Of a stretch of DNA of 64,000 nt, positions 25,701-35,500 are shown in pieces (positions within the stretch are counted from its first letter, which is position 1; each line of letters opens with the position of its first letter). Under the pieces are notes generated by a model, which saw only the letters and a program-made list of their open reading frames with translations, had not been told where the DNA came from and searched no databases. A program made the position numbers and the translations under genes. Source of the DNA: Bacillus timonensis (GTDB lineage Bacteria > Bacillota > Bacilli > Bacillales > Bacillaceae_L); the NCBI RefSeq assembly GCF_000285535.1, contig NZ_HE610987.1, positions 136,143-200,142 on the forward strand, written 5' to 3'.

Positions 25701-25732
25701 GAAAAGACGTATGCCAATTCATACGTCTTTTC
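25701..25732 (-). terminator. Bidirectional-type terminator after the GGDEF-EAL gene
   Basis: GAAAAGACGTATG (25701-25713) pairs with CATACGTCTTTTC (25720-25732); A/T-rich stem ends give a T-rich tail on either strand. Located 88 bases past the stop of the signalling operon. Confidence 0.8.
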
Positions 25733-25820
25733 TTGTTTCTTTTATTTAAAAACACCCGAAAAACAGAAACCTTTTACATTTGCAGGACTAATTCATTTAC
25801 AAATCAATTAACATTTTCGA

Positions 25821-27626
25821 CTACATTTTCCGTAAATGTGACAGGTATCCGAACCCGTTATTATTTGAAACCATTTTTTTAAAATATTGCTCGATTTCTT
25901 GGGCGGAGAGCGGTTTACTATATAGATAGCCCTGTCCATGGTTACAACCATCATTGACTAAGATATTCAACTGCTCTTTGTTTTCGACTCCCTCAGCAAT
26001 GATTTCCAGGTTAAATGCTTCACCAAAAGTAATAATTGCTTTGACAATAGCACGACTTCCGCGGTCCGTTGTTATATCTTTAATAAAGGAGGCATCTATC
26101 TTAAGTATGTCTGCTGGAAGTCTCTTCAAATAACTTAATGAGCTATAACCTGTTCCAAAGTCATCAATTGATATAAAAATCCCTAACTCTCGTATTTTCT
26201 GTAGAACCGGTGCAATATTATCAATGTCTGCAAAGACGCTCTCTGTTATTTCGAGCTCCAACCATTTCGAATCCAATTGCGTATCTAGTAAGATTTGCTT
26301 AATTTTTTCTACTAAATTAGGCTGATTGAGTTGCTGGACTGAAAGATTGACAGCGACCCTAATTGGAGGAAAACCCTTCCTTTGCCATTCTTTATTTTGC
26401 TCGCAAGCACGGCGGAGAATCCATTCACCAAGTGGGATAATAAGTCCCGTTTCCTCCGCAACAGGAATAAACTTAGCTGGAGAAATCAAACCCAATTCTG
26501 GATGCCTCCACCTAATCAATGCTTCTATCCCTACTATCCTTCCCGAAAATAGATCAATTTTAGGCTGATAATGGATTGAGAATTCTTCTAATTGAATGGA
26601 ATCTCGTAATGCATTTTCAAAATGAACTCTCTCCAATGACCTTCTCTCCATGTCTTCGTCAAAGAATAGATAGCCATTCCCGCCTCTTTCCTTTAACGAA
26701 TTTAACGCAATTGCTGCACGTTTTAGAAGGTTGTCTGAATCCAAACCATGAGATGGAGACAAAGCAATCCCCATACTGCATGAAATCCTAAATGTACGTT
26801 CTCCTAAGATTACCGTTTTTTGAAGGCTCTCAATTATTTGATTGACGGTTCTTTCAATCTCAGATTTATCGGAAGCATTTTTCAATAAGATTGTAAATTC
26901 ATCTCCACCAAATCGAGAAAGAACATCAGATTCATGAAGGCACTGATTAATTCGGTGGGGTATCTCCATTAAGATAAGATCACCAATCTCATGTCCGCAC
27001 GATTCATTAATATTTTTTAATCTATCTATATCTAGAAAGATTACACCCATTTGTGAATCGCGTCTTTCAACATCTTGTAATTCTTTTGTTACATAATCCA
27101 TAAATAATCTCCGATTTGGTAAATCCGTTAACGTGTCATAATAAGCTAACCGGTAGATCATTTTTTCAGATTTTACCCGCTCCTCCTCGATTTTCTTCTT
27201 AAGCGTTATATCATTCCGAATCGAAACATATTGGTAAGGTACCCCTTTTTCATTCAAAAATGGAACGATGGTTGTATCTACCCAATAGTAACTACCGTAT
27301 TTTGCTCGATTTTTCACTTCTCCACGCCATACTTTTCCAGTTCCAATGGTCGCCCACATGTTTTTGAAAAAGTTTTGTTTATGATAACCTGAATTTATAA
27401 TTTGATGATTTTTTCCGATTAGTTCATTCCGTGTAAACTTGGATTGTTTACAAAATTGATCGTTCACATAGGTGATTTTTCCTCTATTATCCGTTATGGC
27501 CACAATGGATGACTGGTCAAAGGCATACTTTACGTCAGAAAGTTTTTTCATGACTTCCTTCAATTTTTTATGATCTTCTGGGGCTAATTTCTTTAAGATA
27601 GTGTTATTTTCTAGATTCAGTTCCAT
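25821..27626 (-). CDS. PAS-GGDEF-EAL cyclic-di-GMP enzyme
   Basis: 601-residue cytoplasmic signalling protein. PAS/PAC domain about residues 30-155 (AITDNRGKITYVNDQF, ending YVSIRNDIT), GGDEF domain about 170-325 with intact RFGGDEF, and EAL domain about 340-585 with EALIRW, DDFGTGYSSL and IAEGVE motifs intact. Both cyclic-di-GMP synthesis and breakdown are possible; which dominates cannot be read. Start ATG at 27626 has GGGGTGA upstream; an ATG at 27659 abutting the preceding stop has no ribosome site. It follows a chemotaxis receptor gene in the same operon. Confidence 0.9.
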   Translation of the reverse strand: MELNLENNTILKKLAPEDHKKLKEVMKKLSDVKYAFDQSSIVAITDNRGKITYVNDQFCKQSKFTRNELIGKNHQIINSGYHKQNFFKNMWATIGTGKVWRGEVKNRAKYGSYYWVDTTIVPFLNEKGVPYQYVSIRNDITLKKKIEEERVKSEKMIYRLAYYDTLTDLPNRRLFMDYVTKELQDVERRDSQMGVIFLDIDRLKNINESCGHEIGDLILMEIPHRINQCLHESDVLSRFGGDEFTILLKNASDKSEIERTVNQIIESLQKTVILGERTFRISCSMGIALSPSHGLDSDNLLKRAAIALNSLKERGGNGYLFFDEDMERRSLERVHFENALRDSIQLEEFSIHYQPKIDLFSGRIVGIEALIRWRHPELGLISPAKFIPVAEETGLIIPLGEWILRRACEQNKEWQRKGFPPIRVAVNLSVQQLNQPNLVEKIKQILLDTQLDSKWLELEITESVFADIDNIAPVLQKIRELGIFISIDDFGTGYSSLSYLKRLPADILKIDASFIKDITTDRGSRAIVKAIITFGEAFNLEIIAEGVENKEQLNILVNDGCNHGQGYLYSKPLSAQEIEQYFKKMVSNNNGFGYLSHLRKM

Positions 27627-27659
27627 GATAGTATTCACCCCTAATGAATGATTGTTCAT

Positions 27660-29357
27660 CTAAATCTTGAACTTATTGACAATCCCCTGTAATTCTTCAG
27701 CCATGTTTGCTAACGAGCTTGCGGATGATGAAATTTCATCCATAGATGCCATTTGTTCCTCAGTTGAAGCTGAAACTTCTTGTGTCCCTGCTTTTGATTC
27801 TTCAGCGACTTCGGAAATTAAACGCATCGAGTGGACCATTTGTTCTGAACCTGCAGCCATTTGTTGAACGGCTGCTGACACCTCTTGGATTTGGCTCGTT
27901 ACCTCTTTTATCGATTCCTCAATTTGATCAAAGTTTGTTCCAGCAGTATGAATGATTCCAATTCCTGAAATAACTTCCTCGGTAGCTGCCTCCATTGCTG
28001 CAACAGCTTTATTTGTTTCATTTTGAATATCAAGAATGAGTTCAGATATTTGGCTTGATGACCCTGCAGACTGCTCCGCTAATTTTCGAACCTCATCTGC
28101 TACTACTGCAAATCCACGTCCGTGTTCGCCTGCTCTTGCCGCTTCAATTGCAGCATTCAGGGCTAACAAATTGGTTTGACTTGCAATACTAGTTATCACC
28201 TCTATTATTTTTCCAATCTCTTCTGAACGATTTCCTAACCCTTTAATTAGCTCTGACAATTCACTAAATGTATGATTAATAGAATTCATTTGGCTTTCTG
28301 CAGTTCGAATGGATTCTCCGCCTTCAGAAGCTTTTTCAGCTGTATCCGTAACTGAAGCTGAAACCCTCTGTGCATTTCCGGCAATTTGTCCAACTCCAAT
28401 AGACATTTCCTGTACTGTTTGGGAAGTTTCCTCTATACTTTGAACTTGTCTATCAACACCCGCTGCAACTTCGTGCATCGTTACCGCAATTTGTTTTGTT
28501 GCATCTGTGGTTTGTTCGGAGCTAGCGGTAAGCTGTTCAGCTGAAGCGGCGACATTATTAGTTGTATAACTAACCTGATTGATTAGCTCACGAAGATTGT
28601 TTGTCATTCTATTAAACGCAGTCGCCAAATCCCCGATTTCATCTTTATTTTTAATCTCAATTTGACGAACGGTTAGATCCCCTTCAGCCACTTCTTGAGC
28701 ATTGTTAATTAACAGTGTAAGTGGTTTTGTCTTTCTTCTAATGATAAAAATAGTAATCAAACAAGCTATTAGCATCGGCAATAGCCCAAGAATAAAACTA
28801 TCCTTTACCGCATCTACTGTTCTTTCCGTTACAATTTTAGCGTCGAAATCAATTGCGTTAATTGCGATGATTTCTTTGTTTGGATCATGGTCTTTAAAAA
28901 TTGGCGCATAGCCGGTAATTCTTTTCATTCCTCCAAACTTATATATTTCAGAGTAATGTGGATGCTTTGTTTCCTGAATGGTTTTTAAAACATTTTTATC
29001 AATATAAAATTGATCCCCGGCTTTAAATCCTTGCTTTTGCATATTACTGTCTAGTGCCAAGATTTCCCCTTCAAGTGACAGTATGTATTGACCTTCAAAA
29101 ATTGATTTATGATTTGTTGTCCAATCTAGAAGTTCATTTAACTCGGCAGGGTTTTTATCCCCATCAATAATCGCTTCAATGTCGATTGGATTTATTAAAC
29201 CAGTCGTGATATTTGCACAACCTACAGCTTCAATGCCCGCTGCCTCATAGGTCTTTTCATAACTAACCCAATAATTTGAGACCGAGGTTATAAACATTGA
29301 CACAAAGATTACCACGATGATGATAATTCCTAGCTGCGTAGTTAAAGTTCTCTTCAC
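27660..29357 (-). CDS. Methyl-accepting chemotaxis protein
   Basis: 565-residue membrane receptor. Helix 1 (about residues 8-30), an extracytoplasmic Cache-like sensor of about 150 residues, helix 2 (185-205), HAMP (207-260), and a long helical signalling domain with the hairpin tip [24 protein letters not shown]. Start is GTG at 29357 behind GGGGGA; the frame extends five codons to a TTG without a ribosome site. Pairs with the downstream GGDEF-EAL gene, which may link the sensed cue to cyclic-di-GMP as well as flagellar control. Ligand unknown. Confidence 0.92.
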   Translation of the reverse strand: MKRTLTTQLGIIIIVVIFVSMFITSVSNYWVSYEKTYEAAGIEAVGCANITTGLINPIDIEAIIDGDKNPAELNELLDWTTNHKSIFEGQYILSLEGEILALDSNMQKQGFKAGDQFYIDKNVLKTIQETKHPHYSEIYKFGGMKRITGYAPIFKDHDPNKEIIAINAIDFDAKIVTERTVDAVKDSFILGLLPMLIACLITIFIIRRKTKPLTLLINNAQEVAEGDLTVRQIEIKNKDEIGDLATAFNRMTNNLRELINQVSYTTNNVAASAEQLTASSEQTTDATKQIAVTMHEVAAGVDRQVQSIEETSQTVQEMSIGVGQIAGNAQRVSASVTDTAEKASEGGESIRTAESQMNSINHTFSELSELIKGLGNRSEEIGKIIEVITSIASQTNLLALNAAIEAARAGEHGRGFAVVADEVRKLAEQSAGSSSQISELILDIQNETNKAVAAMEAATEEVISGIGIIHTAGTNFDQIEESIKEVTSQIQEVSAAVQQMAAGSEQMVHSMRLISEVAEESKAGTQEVSASTEEQMASMDEISSSASSLANMAEELQGIVNKFKI

Positions 29358-29728
29358 TATTCGTTCCCCCAAAAGTATTCAATGTATTTTTATACATTAT
29401 ATATCGGATACTACTTTGGTACTAGATGTAATGTGATAAAAGTCACAAAAGTGTTCGTTTTGGGACAGAGGGACAGGTACGTCGTCCCGTATTTTATAAC
29501 TAGCAACCTTTAATTGTTTGGGCACCACATATAAAAACTCTCAAAATAGGAAAATCCCGTTATACTAATTTCATCAAGTACCATGAGGTGAAGCCATGTG
29601 GTATCTATCAAAACAAGCCAAGGTAAATTTTGCGAAATGTAATATTCTCCCGATTCACGAATCAGATGAGGAATGGGAATACGTAGTAAAAGAGGTTGGT
29701 ACAAGGGAACCTTCCCCATGTACCACCA
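29358..29728. other. Intergenic region with repeat and possible short ORF
   Basis: Contains the MCP promoter region, a GGGACAG...GTCCC repeat (29462-29488) and a short plus-strand frame starting at 29596. A TATACT at 29559-29564 precedes that frame. Nothing else is recognised. Confidence 0.4.
29462..29488. repeat. GGGACAG-type dispersed repeat, partial
   Basis: GGGACAGAGGGACAGGTACG followed by TCGTCCC: the left arm of the GGACAGGTTCA palindrome family with a shortened right arm. Confidence 0.55.
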
Positions 29729-29740
29729 CTATAATTCGTC
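29596..29740 (+). CDS. Possible small or truncated ORF (low confidence)
   Basis: ATG at 29596 has GAGGTGA upstream and reads MWYLSKQAKVNFAKCN then HESDEEWEYVVKEVG, an ordinary-looking charged peptide of about 45 residues. The frame then runs on to 29991 antisense through the convergent YcdB-like gene, where its composition looks non-coding. It may be the 5' stub of a gene whose 3' part was lost. The end given is nominal. Confidence 0.25.
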
Positions 29741-30472
29741 TAACCCAACAACGTCTCCTGTTGTTGCATTTACTCCATACTGACAATCTATTTTCCCGCA
29801 TAGTACATACTGATTTTGCTCAAAATCATATACGTAATAAGGTGAGAGCTCCAATTTCCCTTTCAGTCTTTCATACGCATCTTCCCTATCGATTACCTCG
29901 TCACCAGTTACTTCAAATTGATCAAACATTTCCAGCATCATCTGGTTGTCCATATAATTTACAGCCTGAAGACTATTTGGATCTATCATGACGTCCAATT
30001 TCCGCTGAAATACACGTTTATCTTGCTTATTCGCTCTCAAAATGGCATGAATATAACCCTGTTCACGATGAAGGGATTTCAACATCCAGATTCCAGAATC
30101 GTTTGGATACTCCTTTCGTAAAAAATCCCTAACCTCATTCACACATTTTTCTTGTTCTACCACAGTAATTGGCTGTGAATCCGGAGAAGGCTCTCCCGAA
30201 AATGCTTGTTCTGCCGTAATTTCCTGATGCCAATTTATCTCTTTTCTATCAAATGTTGCAGCAAGTGGCTCATCCCAGAACAAAGCTTGATCTATATTTA
30301 TATATCCTTGTACATCCACAATGACTTCAAAAGGTATTAACTTTGAAAAGTCATTGCGAACATAAATCTCTTCCACAGTATAAGCCGGAACTAATTGTTG
30401 TTGGTCAAATAATGGAAATTCAACTAATTTCAATTGTTCCTTCGCGATGTCCTTAATCTTTGTGAATGTCAA
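29729..30472 (-). CDS. YcdB/YcdC-like protein, C-terminal part of a broken gene
   Basis: 247-codon frame encoding the second part of a YcdB/YcdC-repeat (DUF4901-like) protein: a soluble, mixed alpha/beta protein with PepSY-like strands, for example DVQGYINIDQALFWDEPLAATF and SPYYVYDFEQNQYVLCGKIDCQYGVNATTGDVVG. No signal peptide. It has no ribosome site at its only early start codon (TTG 30472). The upstream frame 30484-30990 ends at an 11-bp tandem duplication; removing one copy joins PQKIE to PYTLTFTKIK in frame and yields one protein of about 416 residues. Function unknown in this family. Confidence 0.65.
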   Translation of the reverse strand: MTFTKIKDIAKEQLKLVEFPLFDQQQLVPAYTVEEIYVRNDFSKLIPFEVIVDVQGYINIDQALFWDEPLAATFDRKEINWHQEITAEQAFSGEPSPDSQPITVVEQEKCVNEVRDFLRKEYPNDSGIWMLKSLHREQGYIHAILRANKQDKRVFQRKLDVMIDPNSLQAVNYMDNQMMLEMFDQFEVTGDEVIDREDAYERLKGKLELSPYYVYDFEQNQYVLCGKIDCQYGVNATTGDVVGLDEL

Positions 30473-30483
30473 TGTATATGGTT

Positions 30484-30990
30484 CTATTTTGATTCTATTT
30501 TTTGAGGGAAAAATTCCATGGACTGAAAAAAAGTAAGCTTTCCATCTTGTTTAAAACGCACTTCAATCATTCCCGTTGGAGAGACGGGAACACCATCGAT
30601 GCATTCAATAAAGTGCATTTCACCCTCTTCCTCCTTACGAAGTTGGAATTGCTGCTCATACATTAATCCCGTTTCCTGTTCAATCCATTTTATAATGTCA
30701 TTTTTATCTTCAAAAATGACTCCATCTTTTGCAAACGTCTGACCCATTACAAAAATGACACTTTGTAACTTCATGCTATGAATATCTATTTCAATCACTG
30801 CTGTTCCAACTGGATTTTCATCATCAACTAATCCCGTTACATGATTTGGAATCCATTCCATTGATAATGTGTAAACAGTCTCATTAAAAATATTAACAGT
30901 ACGATTGAAACTATATCTTTCAAGATAATAATCTTCTAAACCAAACTTTCCCCTTGTAAAATCAATTAATTCCTTCGTTTTTTCATCCAT
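30484..30990 (-). CDS. YcdB/YcdC-like protein, N-terminal part of a broken gene
   Basis: 168-codon frame beginning MDEKTKELIDFTRGKFGLE, with ATG eight bases after GGAG. It contains the repeat patterns AVIEIDIHSMKLQSVIF and DGVPVSPTGMIEVRF typical of YcdB/YcdC proteins. It stops at TAG within the near-perfect tandem duplication at 30480-30501 (units AAAATAGAATC and AAAATAGAACC on the minus strand). The two parts are most simply one gene inactivated, or reversibly switched off, by slippage. A separately translated N-terminal half cannot be excluded. Confidence 0.65.
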   Translation of the reverse strand: MDEKTKELIDFTRGKFGLEDYYLERYSFNRTVNIFNETVYTLSMEWIPNHVTGLVDDENPVGTAVIEIDIHSMKLQSVIFVMGQTFAKDGVIFEDKNDIIKWIEQETGLMYEQQFQLRKEEEGEMHFIECIDGVPVSPTGMIEVRFKQDGKLTFFQSMEFFPQKIESK

Positions 30991-31030
30991 CCTACTCACT
31001 CCGCTTCTCTCTGCTTCCTGGTATCATCCA

Positions 31031-31606
31031 TTAAAACTTTGAAATGATAAAATAAATGGTCATTACAAATATCGCCAAACCAAATAGGATTCCAGCAACT
31101 GCACCTATAAGGTTTGATTTCCAAGTATAGCCCTTCATATCTGATTCGGATGTTGAGCGGTCTACCTTTCTAAAATGAAGAAGCATACTAATATTTGTCA
31201 AAACAAAAATCATCAGGGTAATTATTAGCATAATTTTAGGCTCAAATTCAAAATAATTATCATCATAATCAAGACTTATATAAAATTGGAGAAACATGAC
31301 AATACTCAATACAACACTCCAACCATTGCCTGCTCTTCGGGTCTTTGACCATTCATTTCCCATCTTTTGTTTTTCATAGATTGCTACTTTTTCAAGAAAT
31401 GGGATAAATGAGTTTGTAGAGTCTCTCTTTATAAAACCATAAATGGCTTGAATAAGAATCATGACCGCAATTGCGATAAAAAAATAGGTAGTTCTAATCG
31501 GAAATATCGTAATTAGGGTGTAAAAGATGATGAAAACTGTCAGCATCGTCCCATTTGTTAAAAGAATCTGGTTAACCCGCATATTACGTATCTCATTTGG
31601 ACCCAT
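31031..31606 (-). CDS. Hypothetical membrane protein
   Basis: 191-residue protein with about five hydrophobic helices: two after residue 15 (LLTNGTMLTVFIIFYTLITIF; TTYFFIAIAVMILIQAIYGF), a charged loop with EKQKMGNEWSKTRRAG, then three further helices, the last at the C-terminus. Start ATG at 31606 has GAGGG seven bases upstream; the open frame extends 14 codons further. No family recognised. It precedes the YcdB-like gene by 40 bases on the same strand and may be co-transcribed with it. Confidence 0.7.
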   Translation of the reverse strand: MGPNEIRNMRVNQILLTNGTMLTVFIIFYTLITIFPIRTTYFFIAIAVMILIQAIYGFIKRDSTNSFIPFLEKVAIYEKQKMGNEWSKTRRAGNGWSVVLSIVMFLQFYISLDYDDNYFEFEPKIMLIITLMIFVLTNISMLLHFRKVDRSTSESDMKGYTWKSNLIGAVAGILFGLAIFVMTIYFIISKF

Positions 31607-31771
31607 TTGCATTCCCTCTTCCCTGAACCTATGAGCACATAGTTTCATCCAAAATAAAAACCTCTCTAAACTCTACGAATCACACACTATGAAGTTTCAA
31701 TAAATTCCCAATAAAATTACCGTATATAAAAACTGCACAACGTTTTGTGCAGTAAATGTTGAACGTATGCT

Positions 31772-32149
31772 TTAGTATATTTTTGAATAAATCACAAAGG
31801 AGATAAATACGGTGCAGATTAGCAGGGCTGTTAGGATATTGATAAGCTGGGCTGCGGAAACTACGAAGAATTCAAATTGTAGTCCTACATTGAAAACGAC
31901 TAGATAAAGAATCATCGCAAAGAATGAAGCAAACATTCCCTTTTCACGTATGAGTTTCATACGTTCATCCTTTTGCTTGAACTGTGGATACAGATAAGCC
32001 AAACAAAAACTCATTACCGCCATCGCTAGTGTCATAAAAGCCATAGGAGCTGGTGCTGATTTTGCCATGATTCCAACAAACATTACATATCCCGTCATCA
32101 CAGAAAACAAAATACCAAAAATAACAAATGGAACTCTTGAATTACCCAA
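31772..32149 (-). CDS. Small four-helix membrane protein (DUF2178-like) paired with XRE regulator
   Basis: 125-residue protein with four predicted helices and a basic loop (QFKQKDERMKLIREKGM) between helices 2 and 3, a build seen in DUF2178-type proteins. It follows the XRE regulator gene by 12 bases; this regulator-membrane protein pair is a frequent mini-operon in Bacillaceae. Function is unknown; by context the regulator probably controls both genes. Confidence 0.75.
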   Translation of the reverse strand: MGNSRVPFVIFGILFSVMTGYVMFVGIMAKSAPAPMAFMTLAMAVMSFCLAYLYPQFKQKDERMKLIREKGMFASFFAMILYLVVFNVGLQFEFFVVSAAQLINILTALLICTVFISFVIYSKIY

Positions 32150-32161
32150 GTTTTAGCCTCC

Positions 32162-32368
32162 TTATTTATAGTCTTCTTCCTCCAAAAAGAAAATGTTCTC
32201 CACGTTTGTCTCAAAAACTTCAGCGATTATTAATGCCAAAGGAAGAGAAGGGTTGTATTTGCCCTTTTCAATTGAAATAATCGTTTGTCTGGAAACTCCC
32301 AATTTTTCAGCTAGGCGATCTTGAGAGTAACCGTGATTCTTTCTAAACTCCGAAACTTTATTTATCAA
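32162..32368 (-). CDS. XRE-family HTH regulator
   Basis: 68-residue DNA-binding protein consisting almost only of a Cro/CI helix-turn-helix: KVSEFRKNHGYSQDRLAEKLG then VSRQTIISIEKGKYNPSL as recognition region. The start is taken as TTG at 32368 with AGGTGG eight bases upstream, giving the typical L/M-INK N-terminus; GTG codons at 32377/32380 overlap the ribosome site. Heads a two-gene operon with the small membrane protein. Confidence 0.85.
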   Translation of the reverse strand: MINKVSEFRKNHGYSQDRLAEKLGVSRQTIISIEKGKYNPSLPLALIIAEVFETNVENIFFLEEEDYK

Positions 32369-32441
32369 CCCATTCACCACCTCTTACTTTTTATCATATT
32401 GTAAAGCTTCCTTTACGTCAAGTTCCCTTTACATTTTTGCC

Positions 32442-32481
32442 AAAAAAATAGAGCTAGCTTTATTTGAAATAAAACTAACTC
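32442..32481 (-). terminator. Intrinsic terminator of nagZ
   Basis: GAGCTAGCTTTATTT (32451-32465) pairs imperfectly with AAATAAAACTAACTC (32467-32481); on the minus strand it is followed by TATTTTTTT. Confidence 0.75.
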
Positions 32482-32499
32482 CCTCTTATCTCATCCCCA

Positions 32500-34212
32500 C
32501 TATTTCGAAAGCACTCGTTGTACTTCTTTGTTCAAAACATCAATATTCACTGGCTTTCCTTGTGCGTCGTTCACATTATACTTTTCCTTCAATTCAAGAA
32601 TTCTTGCCACGCTTTCGTCAATTCTCTTCTCGGAAATTTCTCCATTTTCGACTGCCTTTTTGATGGCATTACGGACATGAACCACTTTGTCATAATCATG
32701 TGCAACCATAATAATATCGCTACCCGCTTTTATAGATTGAACCGCGGCTTCACCAATATCATAATCATTGGTAATGGCCTTCATGAAAAAATCATCAGTA
32801 ATTACCACACCATTAAAACTTAATTCATTCCGTAAAATGTCTGTGATAATTGTTTTCGACATGGATGATGGATAGGTCTTATCTAGGGCAGGAACTAAAA
32901 TATGGCCGACCATCACCATATCTGCGCCTTCTTTGATTGCTTGTTGAAATGGAATCAATTCTAAACTCTCAAGTTCAGCTCGTGATTTAGTAACCTTAGG
33001 TAATTCTAAATGTGAATCGACCTGCGTATCCCCATGCCCTGGAAAATGCTTAACCGAGGAAATAATCGACTCTGCCTGCAATCCTTTCATTGTTTGAATT
33101 CCAAGACTACCAACAATCTCAGGGCTGTTGCTAAAAGAACGGTCCCCAATTACTGGGTTATCCGGGTTACTATTCACATCGAGTATCGGGGCAAAATTTA
33201 CATTAAAACCAAATGCCTGTAGCTCTTTACCCAACACAGTGCCAATTTCATATGATAAAGTTGGATCATTGATTTTTCCTATTTCCAAATTGGTTGGAAA
33301 ATTAATTAAACCTCCTGGCAACTTTGCAATTCGGCCACCTTCCTGGTCGACTCCAAAAAACAAAGGAATATTTCCTTCATTTATTTTTTTGATTTGATTC
33401 AAATAAGACACGGTCTGTGTTGGACTTACTAGATTATCACCATTAAAAATGATTCCACCAACATGGTATTTCGTAATTAATTGGTTCATCTTCGTATTCA
33501 TTTTTGTTCCGGCAATTCCTGCAAAAATCATTTGACCAATTTTTTCATCTAAACGTAAGCTATCATTTTCCTCTGCGGATTTTTGAACTTCCGTCACGAC
33601 TGAAATATGATGAACAGTTGGATTAGGCTCTTGCTCAGTTGGCTGTGGTAAAATCCACTTCAACTGGAAAGTAGAATTCACCTGATAGAGTAAGATAATT
33701 TGGTTAACATTTTCATCCTTATAATACTTGACCTCATCCGGTTCGCCGATTTCCTTTTTTATATCTTCTAAATGAATGACCGCTAAATCTGAATGGTATG
33801 AGCGAATATCGAAAGCAAGCTGATTCTTGATTCCAATTGTAGCTTCATGGTCAGGATACACCCCAAAATCCCCAATTGACGTTTTGTCAATTGATGATGG
33901 ATCTCCCCATTGATCCTGAATTTCCATAAATGTTGTTTGTCCTGCTTTAAAAGGAACATGAGGGATTTTTCCTGTTTTTGCAAGAGAAAAAACATCCTTA
34001 ACCTGCTTTAGTGAAACCTCTTCTGCCTTCGCTGATTCCTCCAGATCAATATCTGGTTTATTATTTTGTGATGGCTGAATTGACTCATGACTCGGTGCAG
34101 TTTGTTGACTTTGATGTTCTTGGTCTTTTGCAAAAAGCATATATAGAAGTCCACTCACTAAAGCAACGGAGAGTACACCAATTAACCCTGCTAGTAACCG
34201 TTTTTTATCCAT
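32500..34212 (-). CDS. nagZ: DUF4309-GH3 beta-N-acetylhexosaminidase, membrane-anchored
   Basis: 570-residue exported enzyme. Residues 6-27 are a signal anchor, 30-60 a Gln/Ser-rich linker, about 70-207 a DUF4309 (YjgB-like) domain (KTGKIPHVPFKAGQTTFMEI), and 218-565 a GH3 catalytic domain. The NagZ-type motif KHFPGHGDTQVDSH (388-401) supplies the catalytic His/Asp pair and VITDDFF the Asp nucleophile region. It should release GlcNAc from peptidoglycan muropeptides outside the membrane, as B. subtilis NagZ does. The N-terminal DUF4309 fusion is unlike the usual B. subtilis layout, where the extra domain is C-terminal. Single gene with its own terminator. Confidence 0.88.
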   Translation of the reverse strand: MDKKRLLAGLIGVLSVALVSGLLYMLFAKDQEHQSQQTAPSHESIQPSQNNKPDIDLEESAKAEEVSLKQVKDVFSLAKTGKIPHVPFKAGQTTFMEIQDQWGDPSSIDKTSIGDFGVYPDHEATIGIKNQLAFDIRSYHSDLAVIHLEDIKKEIGEPDEVKYYKDENVNQIILLYQVNSTFQLKWILPQPTEQEPNPTVHHISVVTEVQKSAEENDSLRLDEKIGQMIFAGIAGTKMNTKMNQLITKYHVGGIIFNGDNLVSPTQTVSYLNQIKKINEGNIPLFFGVDQEGGRIAKLPGGLINFPTNLEIGKINDPTLSYEIGTVLGKELQAFGFNVNFAPILDVNSNPDNPVIGDRSFSNSPEIVGSLGIQTMKGLQAESIISSVKHFPGHGDTQVDSHLELPKVTKSRAELESLELIPFQQAIKEGADMVMVGHILVPALDKTYPSSMSKTIITDILRNELSFNGVVITDDFFMKAITNDYDIGEAAVQSIKAGSDIIMVAHDYDKVVHVRNAIKKAVENGEISEKRIDESVARILELKEKYNVNDAQGKPVNIDVLNKEVQRVLSK

Positions 34213-34404
34213 AGGCTCCTCCCTGCTTTTTTTCTTGTATAAAATTAGTCTCTATTTTTCTCCAAAACGTTACAATGAAACAGAAGAACAGGTCCATTGT
34301 CCTACCCTTTTGCTTTTAGCCATAAATATTTTTTATCTGACTATTATTCATTAATTGCCCCAAAATGTCAGTAACAGCCATATTTAATTTATTAGCCGTA
34401 AATC

Positions 34405-34440
34405 AAAAAACGCCACAAGCCTAAGGGCTGCGACGTTTTT
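34405..34440 (-). terminator. Intrinsic terminator of coaA
   Basis: AAAAAACG ... CGTTTTT outer arms with an inner CAAGCC/GGGCTG stem around TAAG; flanked by A and T runs, so usable in both directions. Confidence 0.8.
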
Positions 34441-34456
34441 GATATTGACTGACTTT

Positions 34457-34485
34457 CGGGACAGATAACCTGTCCCCGTGTCCCG
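34457..34485. repeat. CGGGACA/TGTCCCG palindrome
   Basis: CGGGACA (34457-34463) and TGTCCCG (34479-34485) with ACCTGTCCC in the centre; member of the GGACAGGTTCA family, just downstream of coaA. Confidence 0.6.
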
Positions 34486-34517
34486 ACAAAGCATCGGTAT
34501 AGGGAACGTAGTTCTAC

Positions 34518-35438
34518 CTAAAACTTCTTCAAGTAAACCTTCTCCATTAAATGATCCTGTCCCTTCTTTAATACAATTTTCGCCCGGTGGCGTGTTGGTA
34601 GAATGTTTTCTCGTAAATTTTTCGCATTAATTTCTTCCCAGATGTCGGTTGCTTTTTGGATTGCTTCTTCCTCCGACAAGGATGTATAACGATGAAAATA
34701 TGAAATTGGATTCTGAAAAGCTGTCTGCTGTAACATTAAAAACCGTTCAATGTACCATTTTTTAATATTTCTTACATCAGCATCAATATAGATAGAGAAG
34801 TCAAAAAAATCACTTACGAAAACAGAATGGGATTTACTAACCTGCAAGACATTAATTCCTTCTACAATTAAGATATCCGGTTGTTCAATCACTTCTTTAT
34901 CAGGCAACACATCATATGTTAAATGTGAGTATAATGGTGCTTCGACTTTTGGTTTGCCAGATTTCACCTTCATCAAAAAATTAATTAATTTTTGAGTATC
35001 ATAGCTTTCGGGAAAACCTTTTCGCCCCATAAGTCCCTTGCTCTCTAAAATTGCATTTGGATATAAAAATCCGTCAGTCGTAACTAATCCCACTTTTTTA
35101 TGATTATCCCATCGTGACAATAGAGTTTGAAGCACTCTCGCTGCCGTACTCTTACCTACTGCAACACTTCCGGCAATACCGATAATGTATGGAACTTTTT
35201 TAGCTTTATAATCTAAAAAAGAATTTGTTACTCCTTCTAGCTGTTGCGATGCTTCCACTTTTAAATTGATTAAACGAGTCAATGGTAGATAGATTTCTTC
35301 TACTTCTTGTAGTGAAATTTCTTCGTTTATACCTTTAATGCTTTCTAGTTCTTCTGCAGATAGCAATAAAGGAGTTTTATTGCGTAGAGTTGCCCATTTT
35401 TCCCTATTAAATTCTATATAGTTTGTTAACGGATTCAT
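34518..35438 (-). CDS. coaA: Pantothenate kinase, type I
   Basis: 306-residue cytosolic kinase that phosphorylates pantothenate, the first step of coenzyme A synthesis. P-loop [18 protein letters not shown] near residues 89-106, [25 protein letters not shown] and NPISYFHRY are all characteristic of the CoaA (PanK-I) family. The ATG at 35438 follows GAGG by eight bases; another ATG two codons upstream lies too close. Full-length compared with E. coli CoaA (316). Single gene with its own terminator. Confidence 0.95.
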   Translation of the reverse strand: MNPLTNYIEFNREKWATLRNKTPLLLSAEELESIKGINEEISLQEVEEIYLPLTRLINLKVEASQQLEGVTNSFLDYKAKKVPYIIGIAGSVAVGKSTAARVLQTLLSRWDNHKKVGLVTTDGFLYPNAILESKGLMGRKGFPESYDTQKLINFLMKVKSGKPKVEAPLYSHLTYDVLPDKEVIEQPDILIVEGINVLQVSKSHSVFVSDFFDFSIYIDADVRNIKKWYIERFLMLQQTAFQNPISYFHRYTSLSEEEAIQKATDIWEEINAKNLRENILPTRHRAKIVLKKGQDHLMEKVYLKKF

Positions 35439-35500
35439 AAACATTACCTCAAATTTAGATTCACGATTATTTTATCAGATTGCTGCTTCCTTGAATACTT

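Larger units (their letters stand above)
34213..34517. other. Intergenic region with two GGGACAG repeats
   Basis: Contains the nagZ promoter region, a partial GAACAGGTCCATTGTCC repeat (34286-34302), the coaA terminator and a CGGGACA...TGTCCCG palindrome (34457-34485). No coding region seen. Confidence 0.5.

Noticed and set aside
29596-29991. 131-codon plus-strand ORF antisense to the YcdB-like gene
   Set aside because: After about codon 45 the translation looks like antisense of a real gene (His/Leu/Arg-rich); only the first part is kept as a low-confidence stub.
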